From Pempheris klunzingeri (Eukaryota > Chordata > Actinopteri > Acropomatiformes > Pempheridae): DNA of 64,000 bases. A model generated the notes under the pieces. It made no database searches, had not been told where the DNA came from, and saw nothing but the letters and a program-made list of their open reading frames with translations. Every line of letters starts with the position of its first letter. The first letter of the stretch is position 1. Shown one piece after another: positions 13,401 through 24,788 of this stretch. The position numbers and the translations under genes are program-made. The DNA lies in assembly GCF_042242105.1 (NCBI RefSeq), contig NC_092023.1, forward strand, positions 10,178,433 to 10,242,432, read 5' to 3'.

Positions 13401-14337
13401 CATATGCAATTTGTGACGAGGCAGTATGGAAATGTATGACTGGCATGCTGCAAAGAAAAGCGAACAGTGGCAGGAAAAATGGACCTGGGTGGTTCTAACT
13501 AACACGTTTGTAACACAGTATGATGATGTCTGATATAATTTGGTGTGAATGCATCTTATACTAAATTCAAAATAAAAAAATTTTTAAAGATGGAAATGTG
13601 GTGCTGGTGGGTTGGAATTGGTCAAGTAAAGTTAAGAGGAGCATGCACAGCTGTGTTAGGGATTCAAACATCATCATTCTCCACATATAAAGCAAAATAT
13701 GCACCTGTAGCTTCTTAGAAATCTGTCGTATGTACAACAAATTCATATCGTCAACTATCTGCTGAGTGTCATTCAGAAGACTTGCGCATCGTTTCATGCT
13801 TTTGGTCTGAAAAGACATTAGTTTGAGCGGCGTTAGAGGAAAGAGAGGAGCGTTGTTTCTGCACACGGTAAGCAACATTCAACAACACAGAGAGCACGAC
13901 TCTGGTTTCAGGGAACTGAATAATGCTGGAAGGGGCGAGTCCCGTATTGGAGAGCAGGTGAAACTGGCTAGCTTTGTCTTGGCGGTGGGTGAATGTTTAA
14001 GACAGGCGGTGGATTATTTAAGTTATTAAATCACACAAGCTAGCTGTTATTTGTCTGTGTAAACTAAAAAGAACCGCATGTATTAGCATTAGCTTGTTCG
14101 CTTTAGTACGGTGCACTTCGGAGCACCAACTGAACTGTCATTATGATTCACTGCTGATGGCAAAAAAACACACAAGCCCACGATCCATTTCTTCACCCAT
14201 ACCTCTGTTTGGAGGAATAAGGCACTCTGTCGTATTTTCTTCCGTTTAATCTCCATAGCCACCGCGGAGCCGGCCGATAACAACGACCTGGAGCTCCCGT
14301 TTCGCTTAGAGGTTTGAACATCCCGCTGGTCGTCCAT
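7425..14337 (-). CDS. rtkn2: rhotekin-2 (Rho effector; HR1, anillin-homology, PH domains)
   Basis: Rho-GTPase-binding scaffold. CDS exons, 5' to 3' on minus: 14203-14337, 12538-12737 (or -12740), 12174-12232, 11902-11955, 11671-11788, 11091-11291, 10363-10457, 9745-9851, 9517-9648, 8770-8938, 8451-8558, 7425-8119. With the 12737 boundary the lengths sum to 2073 nt, 690 aa plus stop, and every splice phase closes. Domains: HR1/REM coiled coil about residues 46-118 (NIQEKLDFEMRMRDG), anillin-homology region about 135-300 (LRIPLLWRDSDHFNN, TPKKLAKKL), PH about 320-430 (WLPLYGNLCCRLVAQPAC, YFSPEEIDAKV), and a proline-rich tail with PVPAPRSK. The sequence after the PH domain (FESITDIIH, FLIGHEEE, WSSLFDGSHSMV) matches RTKN2, not RTKN. 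ATG 14335-14337 was chosen because the upstream frame has no ATG; a later in-frame Met (MEIKRKK) is possible. An extra exon at 13705-13806 is treated separately. Human RTKN2 is 609 aa. Confidence 0.93.
13705..13818 (-). CDS. rtkn2: alternative rtkn2 exon or alternative first exon
   Basis: Within the interval between rtkn2 exons 1 and 2, a 102-nt segment (13705-13806) is flanked by TTTTCAG acceptor and CTACAG|GTGCAT donor and is phase 0 at both ends, so it could add 34 residues in frame. It encodes QQIVDDMNLLYIRQISKKLQ, which resembles the isoform-specific N-terminus of human RTKN (LEDLNMLYIRQM just before the HR1 domain). An in-frame ATG at 13816-13818 overlaps the acceptor region, so it may instead be a separate first exon with its own promoter. 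Coding potential is well supported by the homology; which use is real is unknown. Confidence 0.7.
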
Positions 14338-16770
14338 GTTGTCTGTCCATTCGCTGGAAACAGCAGCACATTCCTGCTCCAACTACCAACGGACGAGGCG
14401 GCTCGATTTGAGTCACAGCGTCTACCGTGATACTAATGCTGTCGAGTAAAAAGGGCAATGCGTCCTTTATTCTAAATAAAAACTTTGGAACTTGGGAAGT
14501 TAAAAAATGTATTACAAATCAAGAATGAGGTTACAACTTAACCACTATGTTTAAGATACTAAAATTAAAATGAGTTTGACAGACACAACCAACCATAAAA
14601 TAGACTTTACAAGAATGTGAATGCCAGATTAAGGTGGTGGTGAAGTAGCCTACATTAGCTTAGAAAAGGTTTTTTGAAAAAAGGTGCACAAGATCAGCAA
14701 AATCTCATATACAGTTCGAAAATAAATATCAACGAAACGTCCCGCCCTTCCAGACGGTACTACCAAATATTTAAGCCGAGTGCTCCAGGCGGACAGGGAG
14801 GGAGCGTCATTACGTCATTGTGATAGACAAATTAGGGAAGTGCTCCGTTTTCGATTTGAATTTTTTTACGGTAAAAATATCTTGTTTTTTTACGCTATTA
14901 TTTTTGGAGGAAGTATACATTTGAAAAATACAGTTTTAAAATACTTAAAATTACAGATAATAGTTGGTAGCATATAATTTACTTCTTACCTTTTGTAACA
15001 TGGTACAGATTTCTCAGGGTAAGCTAAAGCCCAAACATATGTAAATGCAAACAAAACATTTCAGTGACCTCAAAATGCAACAAACTTTTAGATGTGAGTA
15101 GGTTTTTATAGGCTTTTATTTACCATGACAATAAGCTGTATAAAATCTCTAAACTGGAATATTTTTTTTTTTAATGATGCATGTTTTATCCAGAAAAATT
15201 AGCTTAGTAAGGGTGATTTTGTTATATTTTTGTATTGCTACATCCTAATTTAATTTGTTCATGTCTTTGGTCAAATGAATCCTTGTTTATCTGAGCTGCG
15301 CATCTTGCAGCAGGCAATCATTTTGAAACCAGCTGCGCAGCCCAGCTGATGGTTCAGTGACTAAAGACCCTGAAACGTGACCAGTGAGTCCAGGAAACCC
15401 GCCCACCCGGTTCTGGCTGACACGGACTCCCGGTCGAGTTGGAAGCGTCCATGGTTGGAAGTGTAGACGCAGGCGCTGCTGAGGACGAGTCAAGCAGCTT
15501 AGCCACAGACATAGAAACCACAAACTCCGGAAATACCATATGCTTTCAAAATTAAAAGGTAGAGTCTTTAAAATTAAAATTAGATGCACATTTAATCCTC
15601 TGATCCAGCCTGTGGACAGTGATGTCAGCTACTTTGCCTTCTGTAGGTCATTTTCTATGCAACCCTCCTGCCATAAGCTGTATGTCTCTTTAGTTTGTAT
15701 TTCATGCTGTGCATGATCCAGTAACATTAGTAAGTGCCATTTTAGCTGCGACTGATTTATTAGATCCAACATGGTTGTGCTAGTTGAAAATCATATGAAT
15801 ACATACGTTTGACTTTGGTTCTTTTAGCCTACTTAAATGGAAATCCACACCTCAGCTGCCTTTTTTTCCCTGATTCACGCTTCCTACTATGAAATCAAAC
15901 TTGACAAACAAATTATAAAACAAACAATTCTGAATTTATTTAATTTGATAGTGTACCCCTGGTGCAGAATCAGGATAACATCAATTTTTTTCATTTTGTG
16001 ATTTTATGCAGAAAAGCCTAATTTCATTTCCAATCATGTGCCTTAGAATGACAGATTTTCATAGAAATATAATAAATATAAACATTAAAAAATCGGAACA
16101 TAGAATGTGTATATGAAGTACTGTCTGAAGCTACATGAACCCAATTCGTTTACATGACAGGTGCTCATGACACACAAACGTGATTCACAGAACAAAGCCT
16201 AAAATGTACCCACTTTTATTTAGCAAATGAATTAAGACACATCTTCATTATGTTGAAAAATAGCACTAATTAACATGCTAAGACTGTCTCATTGTTTTCA
16301 TATTCTTTAAGGACATTGGAAGAAAGTTTTGTAACTAATATTAAATTAATGGTTATATTGTTGATTGGTATATTTTAATCTATGCTAATTGTGTTGAAAC
16401 GAGGGGTGCAATAGCTCCTTAGCGAAGACAGAATATTATAAAATATATTTTAATACATTAAAAACATTACATATTTTTACAATATTATTTAGGATGACAC
16501 CTCTTATGTATAAATAGACTCATACAAGAAACAGAATAAAATGGATAACAATAAATAATTAATAATTATGTCACTGTTTTCTACAGTAGTCCACAGATTT
16601 AGCAAGTTGAACTACATCTTCCTAAATCTGTGATCACATGATTAATTGTATGTATGGTTGGCTAGACGCACAGTCTGTCCCTTCAAGGCTTAGGGACATG
16701 TCACTCACTCACAAATCTCTGCACGATCGTTTTGGCTCTGGTTTTATGCTGAAAGTCTTGACCGGAAGTC
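14338..16770. other. rtkn2-cep170 divergent intergenic region
   Basis: Between the rtkn2 start (minus) and the cep170 first exon (plus). The rtkn2 5' UTR and promoter should lie in the first few hundred bases. The rest is AT-rich, except for a GC-richer patch at about 15290-15540 that carries a 34-codon open frame. No transposon, RNA gene or convincing coding exon is seen. Confidence 0.5.
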
Positions 16771-16779
16771 GCGGATGAC

Positions 16780-16970
16780 ATTTCCGCCGCTTTGACGCTT
16801 CCTCCAGGACGTCCGTGCGCGCGGCACTAGCGGCGTATTGCTGCTGAGCAACGGAGGGGGAGAAGGCCGCCGCGCGGAGCCAGACCACAGACTGCAGCGA
16901 CGGCAGGGCTGGGCTGCACACACACACACACACACACCTTCAGCAGCAACACACACCGGAGAGGAGAAGG
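16780..16970 (+). other. cep170: cep170 non-coding first exon and core promoter region
   Basis: A CpG-rich block at 16745-16970 in otherwise AT-rich DNA ends with GGAGAAGG followed by the strong donor GTGAGTGAGG at 16971. No frame leads into the FHA coding exon, so this is read as a 5' UTR exon spliced to the acceptor before 27562 (...CCCAATAG). It carries a CA dinucleotide tract at 16917-16937. The transcription start is a guess; the donor is seen directly. Further non-coding exons between here and 27562 cannot be excluded. Confidence 0.55.
16917..16937. repeat. (CA)n microsatellite in cep170 5' UTR
   Basis: About ten CA units directly inside the inferred non-coding first exon of cep170, so length changes would alter the 5' UTR. 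Confidence 0.85.
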
Positions 16971-17317
16971 GTGAGTGAGGAGTAATTTCACTTTTATTCA
17001 GCTAACAGATAATTTACTGCCCACCTAACGGCTGGCTTTTAGCTGGCTAGCCGACCGTTAGACTCAGGTGAAGTTTGCGGCAGAGAAAAAAAGAGTCGTT
17101 TTCTGCTTTTCTGCTGTCCATCTATTGATGTCAGTGTGGGGTTTTCAGTGCTGAGCCAAGACTTTGGAGCTGCTAAGATTACAATATTAAAAGCTGGATT
17201 TAATGCGGTGGATAAAATTTGATAAACAAGCTCAGTAAATAGCTTGCTATGCTTACAGCGGCTGAACAAACTGGTGTGACTCCCCGTTGGCTAACAGGAT
17301 GGCTACACTGTTGTCGG

Positions 17318-17340
17318 CAGCAGCAGCAGCAGCAGCAGCA
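17318..17340. repeat. (CAG)n microsatellite
   Basis: Between seven and eight CAG units in cep170 intron 1. The open frames reading through it as poly-Gln or poly-Cys are not considered genes. Confidence 0.85.
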
Positions 17341-20208
17341 TGACCAGCCTGCCCTGCTCCGCCTTTGTAAAGCGACAGAGCCTCGCCACTTAGCTGCCTC
17401 TGTAAAAAAAAAACACCGACCACATTTGCCCACTATGCCGTTATTATTGGTTACTGTCGTGCCTTTTTGCTATTAGTTGCATCCTTCAGTAACCGCACGG
17501 AGGCTATGGAGACAGGATGCACATCAATGAAGGTCGATCACAATGAGCGCTTTGTGTTTATCTCAGTGGAAACATACTGAGCTCGGGGTCCTCTTTGAGT
17601 CTATTTTTATTGTCTGAAGGGTAAATTATTTGAGCAGGTATTTCACTATGAAATGTAGCCGCAGAGTGTGTCCCGAGTGTGTCGGACCCCCTCCTCTTCT
17701 TCTGTGTGGAGGCTTTGTTTTCGTGGGGCAGATGTAGCTGGCCTACATGCATCCGCTCTCTTTGTGTTGAGTTAGATTTCTGCTGCCATCATCACATAAG
17801 GTGTAAAACTCTGGCAAAAGATGTGCTATACCTGCATTACAGTATCTTTAATACTGATTTGTCCCATACAGTATCAGAAATCTTTAAGATGCCTTATTTG
17901 CATGCCTCTTAAAAACAGATCCATACAAAAATCTTAAATTGTGTCATTGTTGTATAATTATCAGGCAACACATGATAGAAGCAGACATGTAGCAAACACC
18001 AAAGTTACACAACTGTTCAAAGCAGTTGAAGCAGAGACTTTTATTTATAGCAGCAGCCTGATTGAATTTATTCATCTTGATCCTTTCACTTAATTGCATC
18101 TAATGACGTTAAAGGCACCAGTGAAGACTGCTTGCATTCAGGTTTGAGGGTTGTAACACAGTTGGGTGTTCACACACTGAGCTGATGTGTTCTTGGAAAG
18201 CTTCAGTGTTATAGGCTGCACATCAGAGTGCTGTTGGTCTGCTCCTCCTCCCTCATCTGTGATAATTCAAATTTTTTTGGGTTTGAGCCACAGAATGTGC
18301 AGATAATACCATCCAGTCCGGCTTTGCTCCTTTCCTTTCTGTCTTTCACTCTGCCTTTTTCCGCCTCCTTCCTGTCCTCCCTGCAAATGTGGTTGCCGGC
18401 AGGCCGGTTGGCTCTACAGGCGGTTGCATTTTTAAAAACTGTGTCAGTGTCACGGGACAGTTTCTGCGCTCTCGGAGTAGAAGCAGCAGCAATGTCCTAG
18501 CTAGACTACAGCCCAGCCTGCCTCCATACATGCTCCTTGGCACAGTTAAAGTGCAGATGATAAACATGAATAAATAGAAATAGTGCACAATGTTTTTATA
18601 TTTGTTGAAGTTGTCTACTTTCCTCTGAAAAAATAGAAACCTCAATTACATAGAAATTCCTACAGTAACCAAGCTGTAACTACTGATTGGTCAGTTTGGT
18701 ATCATTGTGCATTGTGTGTTATAAGTTGATTATGAACAGCAGAATAAAGAAATCTAACTTTTTCATCCTTTGCAACAATCTGTCCTGACTTAAGGTGTCT
18801 CAGGTTCAGAATAATAATTCTTATGATGACATTTACTGTAAGGCTTTCCCTCTCCCAATTTATCTCATTATCTTGTCATCTATCCTTGCTAAATCCAGAT
18901 GACAACAATCGTATACTTTGTACAAACACTCTATCTAAAACATTAATATATATTTTAACTGTTAACTGGTGATATTTACTTTAATACTGGTATTGACATA
19001 TAATATTAATTGCCCCAGTTAAACCGATAATTATTAACATCTCTAGTCTCCTTCAATGATGTGAGTCTATTTTCTGTTGGGTTTGAGGACTTTGTTGTCC
19101 GGCCTGCCCGCAGCCATTGTGAATAGTAGGAAGTTTAGGAAGTGAGTTCATTTTACTTCAGTGGTCAGGGAGTGTTATTTGTGACTGAAAACAACCGAGC
19201 CTGCATCTTATTCTAATGTAGTCCAATCTATTCAAGATAGTTTCTAACAGGGTGTCTGTGGCTAAAAATAGCACTGAATCGCACTTCTATCGTCTGCCAG
19301 AGTAGAAAGTTAAAAGGGTTATGAGAGTCAAATAGCTTTGCTTGGTGAAGCTCCGTCTTGTGTGCGGAGTCACAGAGAGAGACAAGGGAGGTGGGTAAAG
19401 AAGTCAATGGTAAGAGACTGAGAGAGACAGCAGAGCAGAGCAGAAAACAACAAAAAGCCTGAAGCAATTTATATACATAATCATCAGCCTCTCCCTTGTT
19501 ATGGAACATCAAGGGCGTATCTGGTTTTTTTATGCATTTAACTTCTCAAAATGAAAAATAAAACAGAGTGACTTTCACATCTGTTTCGGGGTGTAACGTA
19601 CTCCCCTCTGAGTTTCCGGTATTTTGTTCCTTTCTCCGCTGCAGATATTGATCTTGTATTTGGGCAGTTTCCATTCCCATCTCTCTCTCTGCCAGGCTCC
19701 CCCTGATTGTCCTGTTATGCTAACGTTTTTTTTTTCTCCTAAGTGCCAGTGTGGATTTCAGTGTGAGAGAGTTCACTATTTTTGTCTGCTGCTAAGACTA
19801 TTGCTGTGGGCGGCATAAATGTTGGTGCCATAATCAACGTGGCAGGGTTGGCCAAATACTAATGTTCCTGTTAAAGGGCCATGGGTCAGTCATTATCTGC
19901 TCAGCAGGGGCTATGGAGGGCCATCAGAGCACAAACCAGAGCAAACCTATACATGACACACTTTCTGCTTTGGTTTCTGTTGATTTAATCATTAAAACAT
20001 TGCACAAGTTTAACTGTTAACTCAGTTCAAATACCTTTAAGTCTCAGAAGAGAAAGAAACATAACCAGCTGTTTCTAAAAGTGAAGTGTGTTCTCTTGAT
20101 AATAACTGACTGGATAATATTCACATGTACCATAACAATGTAGTGTAAAGGATATAACCATAATTTTACACATAAGATAGCTAAAAAGCTGTCTGCACAA
20201 CAATAAAA

Positions 20209-20543
20209 GGGTGCAACTAGCAATTATTTTTGTTATGGATTCTTCTGCCAATTACTTTCTTGATTTATCGTTTGGTTTATAAAATGCCAGAAAACAGAGA
20301 AAATGCACATCACAATTTCCGTAAAGCCAAGGTGACATCTTCAAATAGCTTTTCTTTTATCCTACCAAGAGTCAAAAATCCAAAGATATCCACTTTACAG
20401 TGATATAAAGCAGGGAAAAGTAGCACATCTCTACATTGTAGACACTTCATGAATCCATGTTTCATGTTTTTTCATCAAAAACGAATCAGTTATTAAAATA
20501 GCTGTTGACTAATGCATTAATACACTAATCGTTTCAACTCTAG
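20209..20543 (+). mobile_element. non-autonomous inverted-repeat element, copy 1
   Basis: Begins GGGTGCAACTAGCAATTAT and ends CTAATCGTTTCAACTCTAG, an imperfect terminal inverted repeat. Internal landmarks are TTTATAAAATGCCAGAAAA, CAAGGTGACATCTTCAAAT and AATCCAAAGATATCCA. This is the general form of a very common AT-rich repeat of percomorph fish introns with ends like GGGCTGCAACTAACGATTA and TAATCGTTGCAGCTC. It has no coding capacity. Its superfamily is not assigned here. Confidence 0.65.
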
Positions 20544-22205
20544 TCTAATATAATACTTTTTGCTCCAACATTTTGATAGTTAATTAAAGTTGGCTTATTA
20601 GTTTACTGCATTTATTCTTCTTTTCCCATGCCCTACTGAGAAAGCTGCCTCCAGAAATGAAATGATTTTCAGTACATTTGCTGTAAAATGTTCTGCAGAC
20701 AAGCTTCAGAGAAGGAGTCACATGTATTGGAAAAGACTATGCTGCAGGGCATGTGCTTCATTAATTATCTTGGATTATTAATGATCTTTTCTTTTAGTAT
20801 CTCTCTATCAGTACGATAGCTTGTTCAGAGTGCTGGTTTTCCCCCCTTATATGCTATGAGAATAATAACTTTCTCAGATAGTGCTGAAGGGCAGGCTCTG
20901 TTTTTTTACTAAAATGCTGTACAGTACTCAACATCCGTGAAGTGTAAATTTCCATATGTAGGTCTGTGGGTCATGTGGAGCATAGGGGTCACCGAGCATG
21001 TGTTCATGTCTTAAGGCCTGGGGTGTGCTGGGTTGTGTATGCTAATAACAATGAGGCAGGCTGGACGAATGCTGGCTAAATGGTGGTGTTTGCGTGTTTG
21101 TTCCTATCGCCAACTGCTCCTGTGACGTGTGTGGCCGCTTTTCTGCACCATATGGTCGGGGCAGTTTTTTAGTTTCTTTTTCACATATGCTGCATGTACA
21201 AGCCACAAAAATGCATATAAAGCCATACATGCAGATGCACATTCACTTGAGTACATGATTAATTATCTTCCAGCATGGTGCTATTATCCTGTTGTAGGAG
21301 ATTGTTGTTGGTTGGTGTATAGTGTTAACCTGGCTGCATAAATGATTAACTTTTCAAAATGTAGCCTCATTGCACATTTTTTTTCTTTGTTACATTTTTC
21401 AGTTTTATTAAAATTTTCACTTTTAATTAAAAAATGTGGTACATTTGATATTATCCATGCTGTAAGATCCAGATTTACAAAAGTGACTTGAATGACTTGA
21501 GATGGAAAATGTCTGGACAAGATTCTTTTTAAGATTTAAGTTGAAAGATGTCCCTTAAAGAAAATATAGCCAGCATTTTCCTCTTTACTGGCCATTCTTC
21601 ATTTATGAGGAGAGGTAAAGTAGGCCAAATGTCAGATTGACTCAAATACTTGAAGACTGATACCCCTGGAGCAACCATAGCCTGCTCTTAGCACTCTTAG
21701 TTTTAGACCAAGAGCATTTCATACTGTATTATTTAACTACTCTCAAACTAAATTTCTGTGATTAACTGGCTGCCATGTTGAGCTAATGTATGTTTATGTG
21801 TCATAGACCATGCTAAAGTTCAGTGTTTTAGCTTTGACAGAGATATAGTCATTCCTCCATCCAAGTGTGACATGCAAACACAATTAATGTGTATAACAGT
21901 ACATTAACAATCTTCACAGTAGTGTGTATTTAAGTGTAAGTGAAACTCAGTATAAACTGTGAACTTCATGAAGTCATGATGCGCACAGGTGATGAAATAA
22001 GCTTTTAAAATGGAACAAAGATAAAGTTTTAAAACATTAAGTCCATTGCCCAAAGTCCATTTATCATAAGCTGCATAATAGGAAAAGCCCAATCTCTCTT
22101 TTTGTCTGAATTTTAGAGAGGAACAATAGAGTCTATCTTCTACTGTATGCTTTCATGTTTGTAAATCTACAGTAGTCTCATCCACTGGGGACGAGAGGAG
22201 CCTTT

Positions 22206-22237
<32 letters not shown>
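22206..22237. repeat. (GTCT)n tetranucleotide repeat
   Basis: About eight imperfect GTCT units with one GTTT interruption, in cep170 intron 1. Confidence 0.8.
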
Positions 22238-24491
22238 CAGAGGTTGCTTGACTGTCTCCGTTGCCTGGTTTGTTCTTTCACCCCTCAGGCTCTGGAGGCT
22301 TCCCTGCTCCCCAAACCTCTCCAGGGTTGCAAGATTGATTCGGTCTTCCTTGTCCATTAGGTATTGACTTACTGACCTTATATCAGTAGTAAGAGAATAG
22401 GCTGCTGCTTTTCTATTTGTCTTGTCCTTCAGTGTACTTTCCTTTTATGGGTTTTACTTTCCTCCCCCTAAGGTGCTGTCTAGCACTGCATATACTCTTT
22501 ATTCTTTTCTTCCATTGTTACAAAGAATACAATTTTGATTACAAATTTTACACTAGAACCTGAACTTCAGGACTTAAGTAAATGCTAATTCACAAGAATT
22601 GTACTTTTTCATTTTGGCAACATCTTTGGTACTAAGTCACCTTCACTGTGTTGGTTTCCCACTATACTTTCAAGGAATCACTTTGCACGGAGTTAGAGTA
22701 CCTTGTATCATAATATATACAGGGCATAAAATATGATATATACAGGACAAATTAAACTCTATACAAACTAAACTCATTTCTCTGTGTATTCAGCCAAGGG
22801 GGCTATCACTGCTCAAGCTACTGTTACTACTGAGAGCTATTTATATCAGAACAATCAGCTTTTGCTGCTGTTGTAAACATTAAATGCATCGCCTTCTGTC
22901 TGGCAGAGGATTTCTCCTGGGAAAGACCAACCAGACACAAAAAGATCAGAGCAACAAATGCCTAAAAGCTTTTCAATGTAATCACTTTTTATCACTGAGA
23001 AGTGAAATATGATATATGGCATATCTTTGCTTTTTTGTCAGTACCACTTCTCTTAGAAGCACTGCGCACAGGGTGTCACCAAGACAAACATGGTTTTTAC
23101 TTTATGAGTTTTGTAGAGCTAACATTAACTTTAGCCGCTGATGACGTTTAATGTAAATGCACTGAGATTAAGCTAGGCAACAACAAGTTTGGATCACATC
23201 ATAAGATCATGTGGAAGTGTGTGTGACGAGAGTATGAGTTGTCTCTCTGTGCCTGTCTGTGTCTTTCTTACTGTCTCTCCTACTATCTTTCTCACGTTGA
23301 TTTGCTTAGCATGTGTGTGTTTGTGTAAATCTGTGTGTGGAGGCTACACGCAGCAGCTGTAGGTGTGTGTGATTTGGTCTGAGTCAGCTATCAGGGTTGC
23401 GGTGGCGATGTGACGGTCAGGGAGGGAGAGCAGAAAAAGCAGAGTAGCGCTGATGGTTACCCAGCTGTTGCATCATCCTGGGATACACACTAGAGCCAGA
23501 TGCTATGTGGAGAACAGCAACCATGTGTCGCAGCTAAAAACATATGAGGTGATGACAGTAATTAAACTGCCGCTCACTGACATCACTTCCTGCCCTGTCA
23601 CAGTGTCTGTTATTGGCTAGTTTGGAGTGGAGGGAAGAGATTTGAATGGTTGACTTTGACTGGTTGGACTTAAATGCTTATATAAGGTTTTACTGAAGAA
23701 GGGAAGCATAGCTGTAAGAGTGATTAGTCATAGCCAATAAATCTGATTATCCAGCACTGCTTTATAATCACCCCGCTTATTTTAAATGTCTTACCATCTC
23801 ATTATATATTTTAATAATAGCAGTGCTCACACTCATTTGCTTCAACTCTGCCCCTTTGTTAGACTTTAAGACGATTTTCCTAATGACAATGTGATTCAGA
23901 TGACACATGGTTTTTAAATTCATGTCATCAAGTCAACATCAGATACACATCGACTGTGGACGAGTAGTGAGCAATGTCCACTACAGGGAGTGCTGTGAAC
24001 GCTTCCTGTCTCTTCACTGACATCTCCTCTATACAAAGAATTCACAGTCATCTTGGAATAATCTGTCCTTCTTTCACTCTATAATTCTGTGTGTGTGTGT
24101 GTATGTGAAATAGTATAAGTGCTGGTCTGGGGGTTGGGGAATTCCTGCTAAAACCATGAGGTCACTGTTCCTCCTTATTAGCTGCAGCAAGAATTTGAGT
24201 TGCTGAAAGAGTGGAATGAAGATTAGACGGACCCATGAGTGTTAACAATTTGATTTTGCCATTATATAAACATTAAAACTTATTGTGTTAAACATTTTTG
24301 CAACTGTTCTTGCTTTGCATTTCACATGATAGCATGGTGTTTATAGCTGTTGGTCTGTTATTGTAAGTTGTAAGAAGTGACAAATGAATTGTTTAATAAA
24401 TGAAAGGAACGGCAGGAATGAATTACATATAACAAAACAAAAAAACTAAATCAAATATATCTTATCAAATTTTCCTGAACAGTTTTTATAA

Positions 24492-24788
24492 TTTATTGTC
24501 ATTATTATTATTTGTATTAATTGGATCTGCTGATTATTTTCTTGATTAAACAATTCACCTTTTTTTATATATATATATAAAATGGCAGTGAGTGGGTTTC
24601 TCAGAACCCATTATGACATTTTCTCAATGCTTGTTATTTCTGACCAACAGCCCAAAACCAAAAGATATTCAGGTTACTATTATATATGATAAAGAAAAGC
24701 AGCGAATCCTCACATTTCATGAGCTGGCACTGGATAATATCTGGCATTTTTTCTTGAAAAAACAAAATAATTGTTTTTTAAAATAGTC
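24492..24788 (+). mobile_element. non-autonomous inverted-repeat element, copy 2
   Basis: Same family as the 20.2 kb copy: TGATTATTTTCTTGATTAA near the left end, then CAGCCCAAAACCAAAAGAT and ATGATAAAGAAAAGCAGC, and TGGCATTTTTTCTTGAAAA near the right end. The 64-codon open frame inside it is repeat sequence, not a gene. The terminal ends are more eroded than in copy 1. Confidence 0.6.

Noticed and set aside
22289-22361. Segment between CACCCCTCAG and GTATTGAC that could be a non-coding exon in cep170 intron 1
   Set aside because: Splice-like ends occur often by chance; no coding, homology or further support.
24592-24786. 64-codon plus-strand frame
   Set aside because: It lies wholly within a dispersed non-coding repeat copy and is not a gene.
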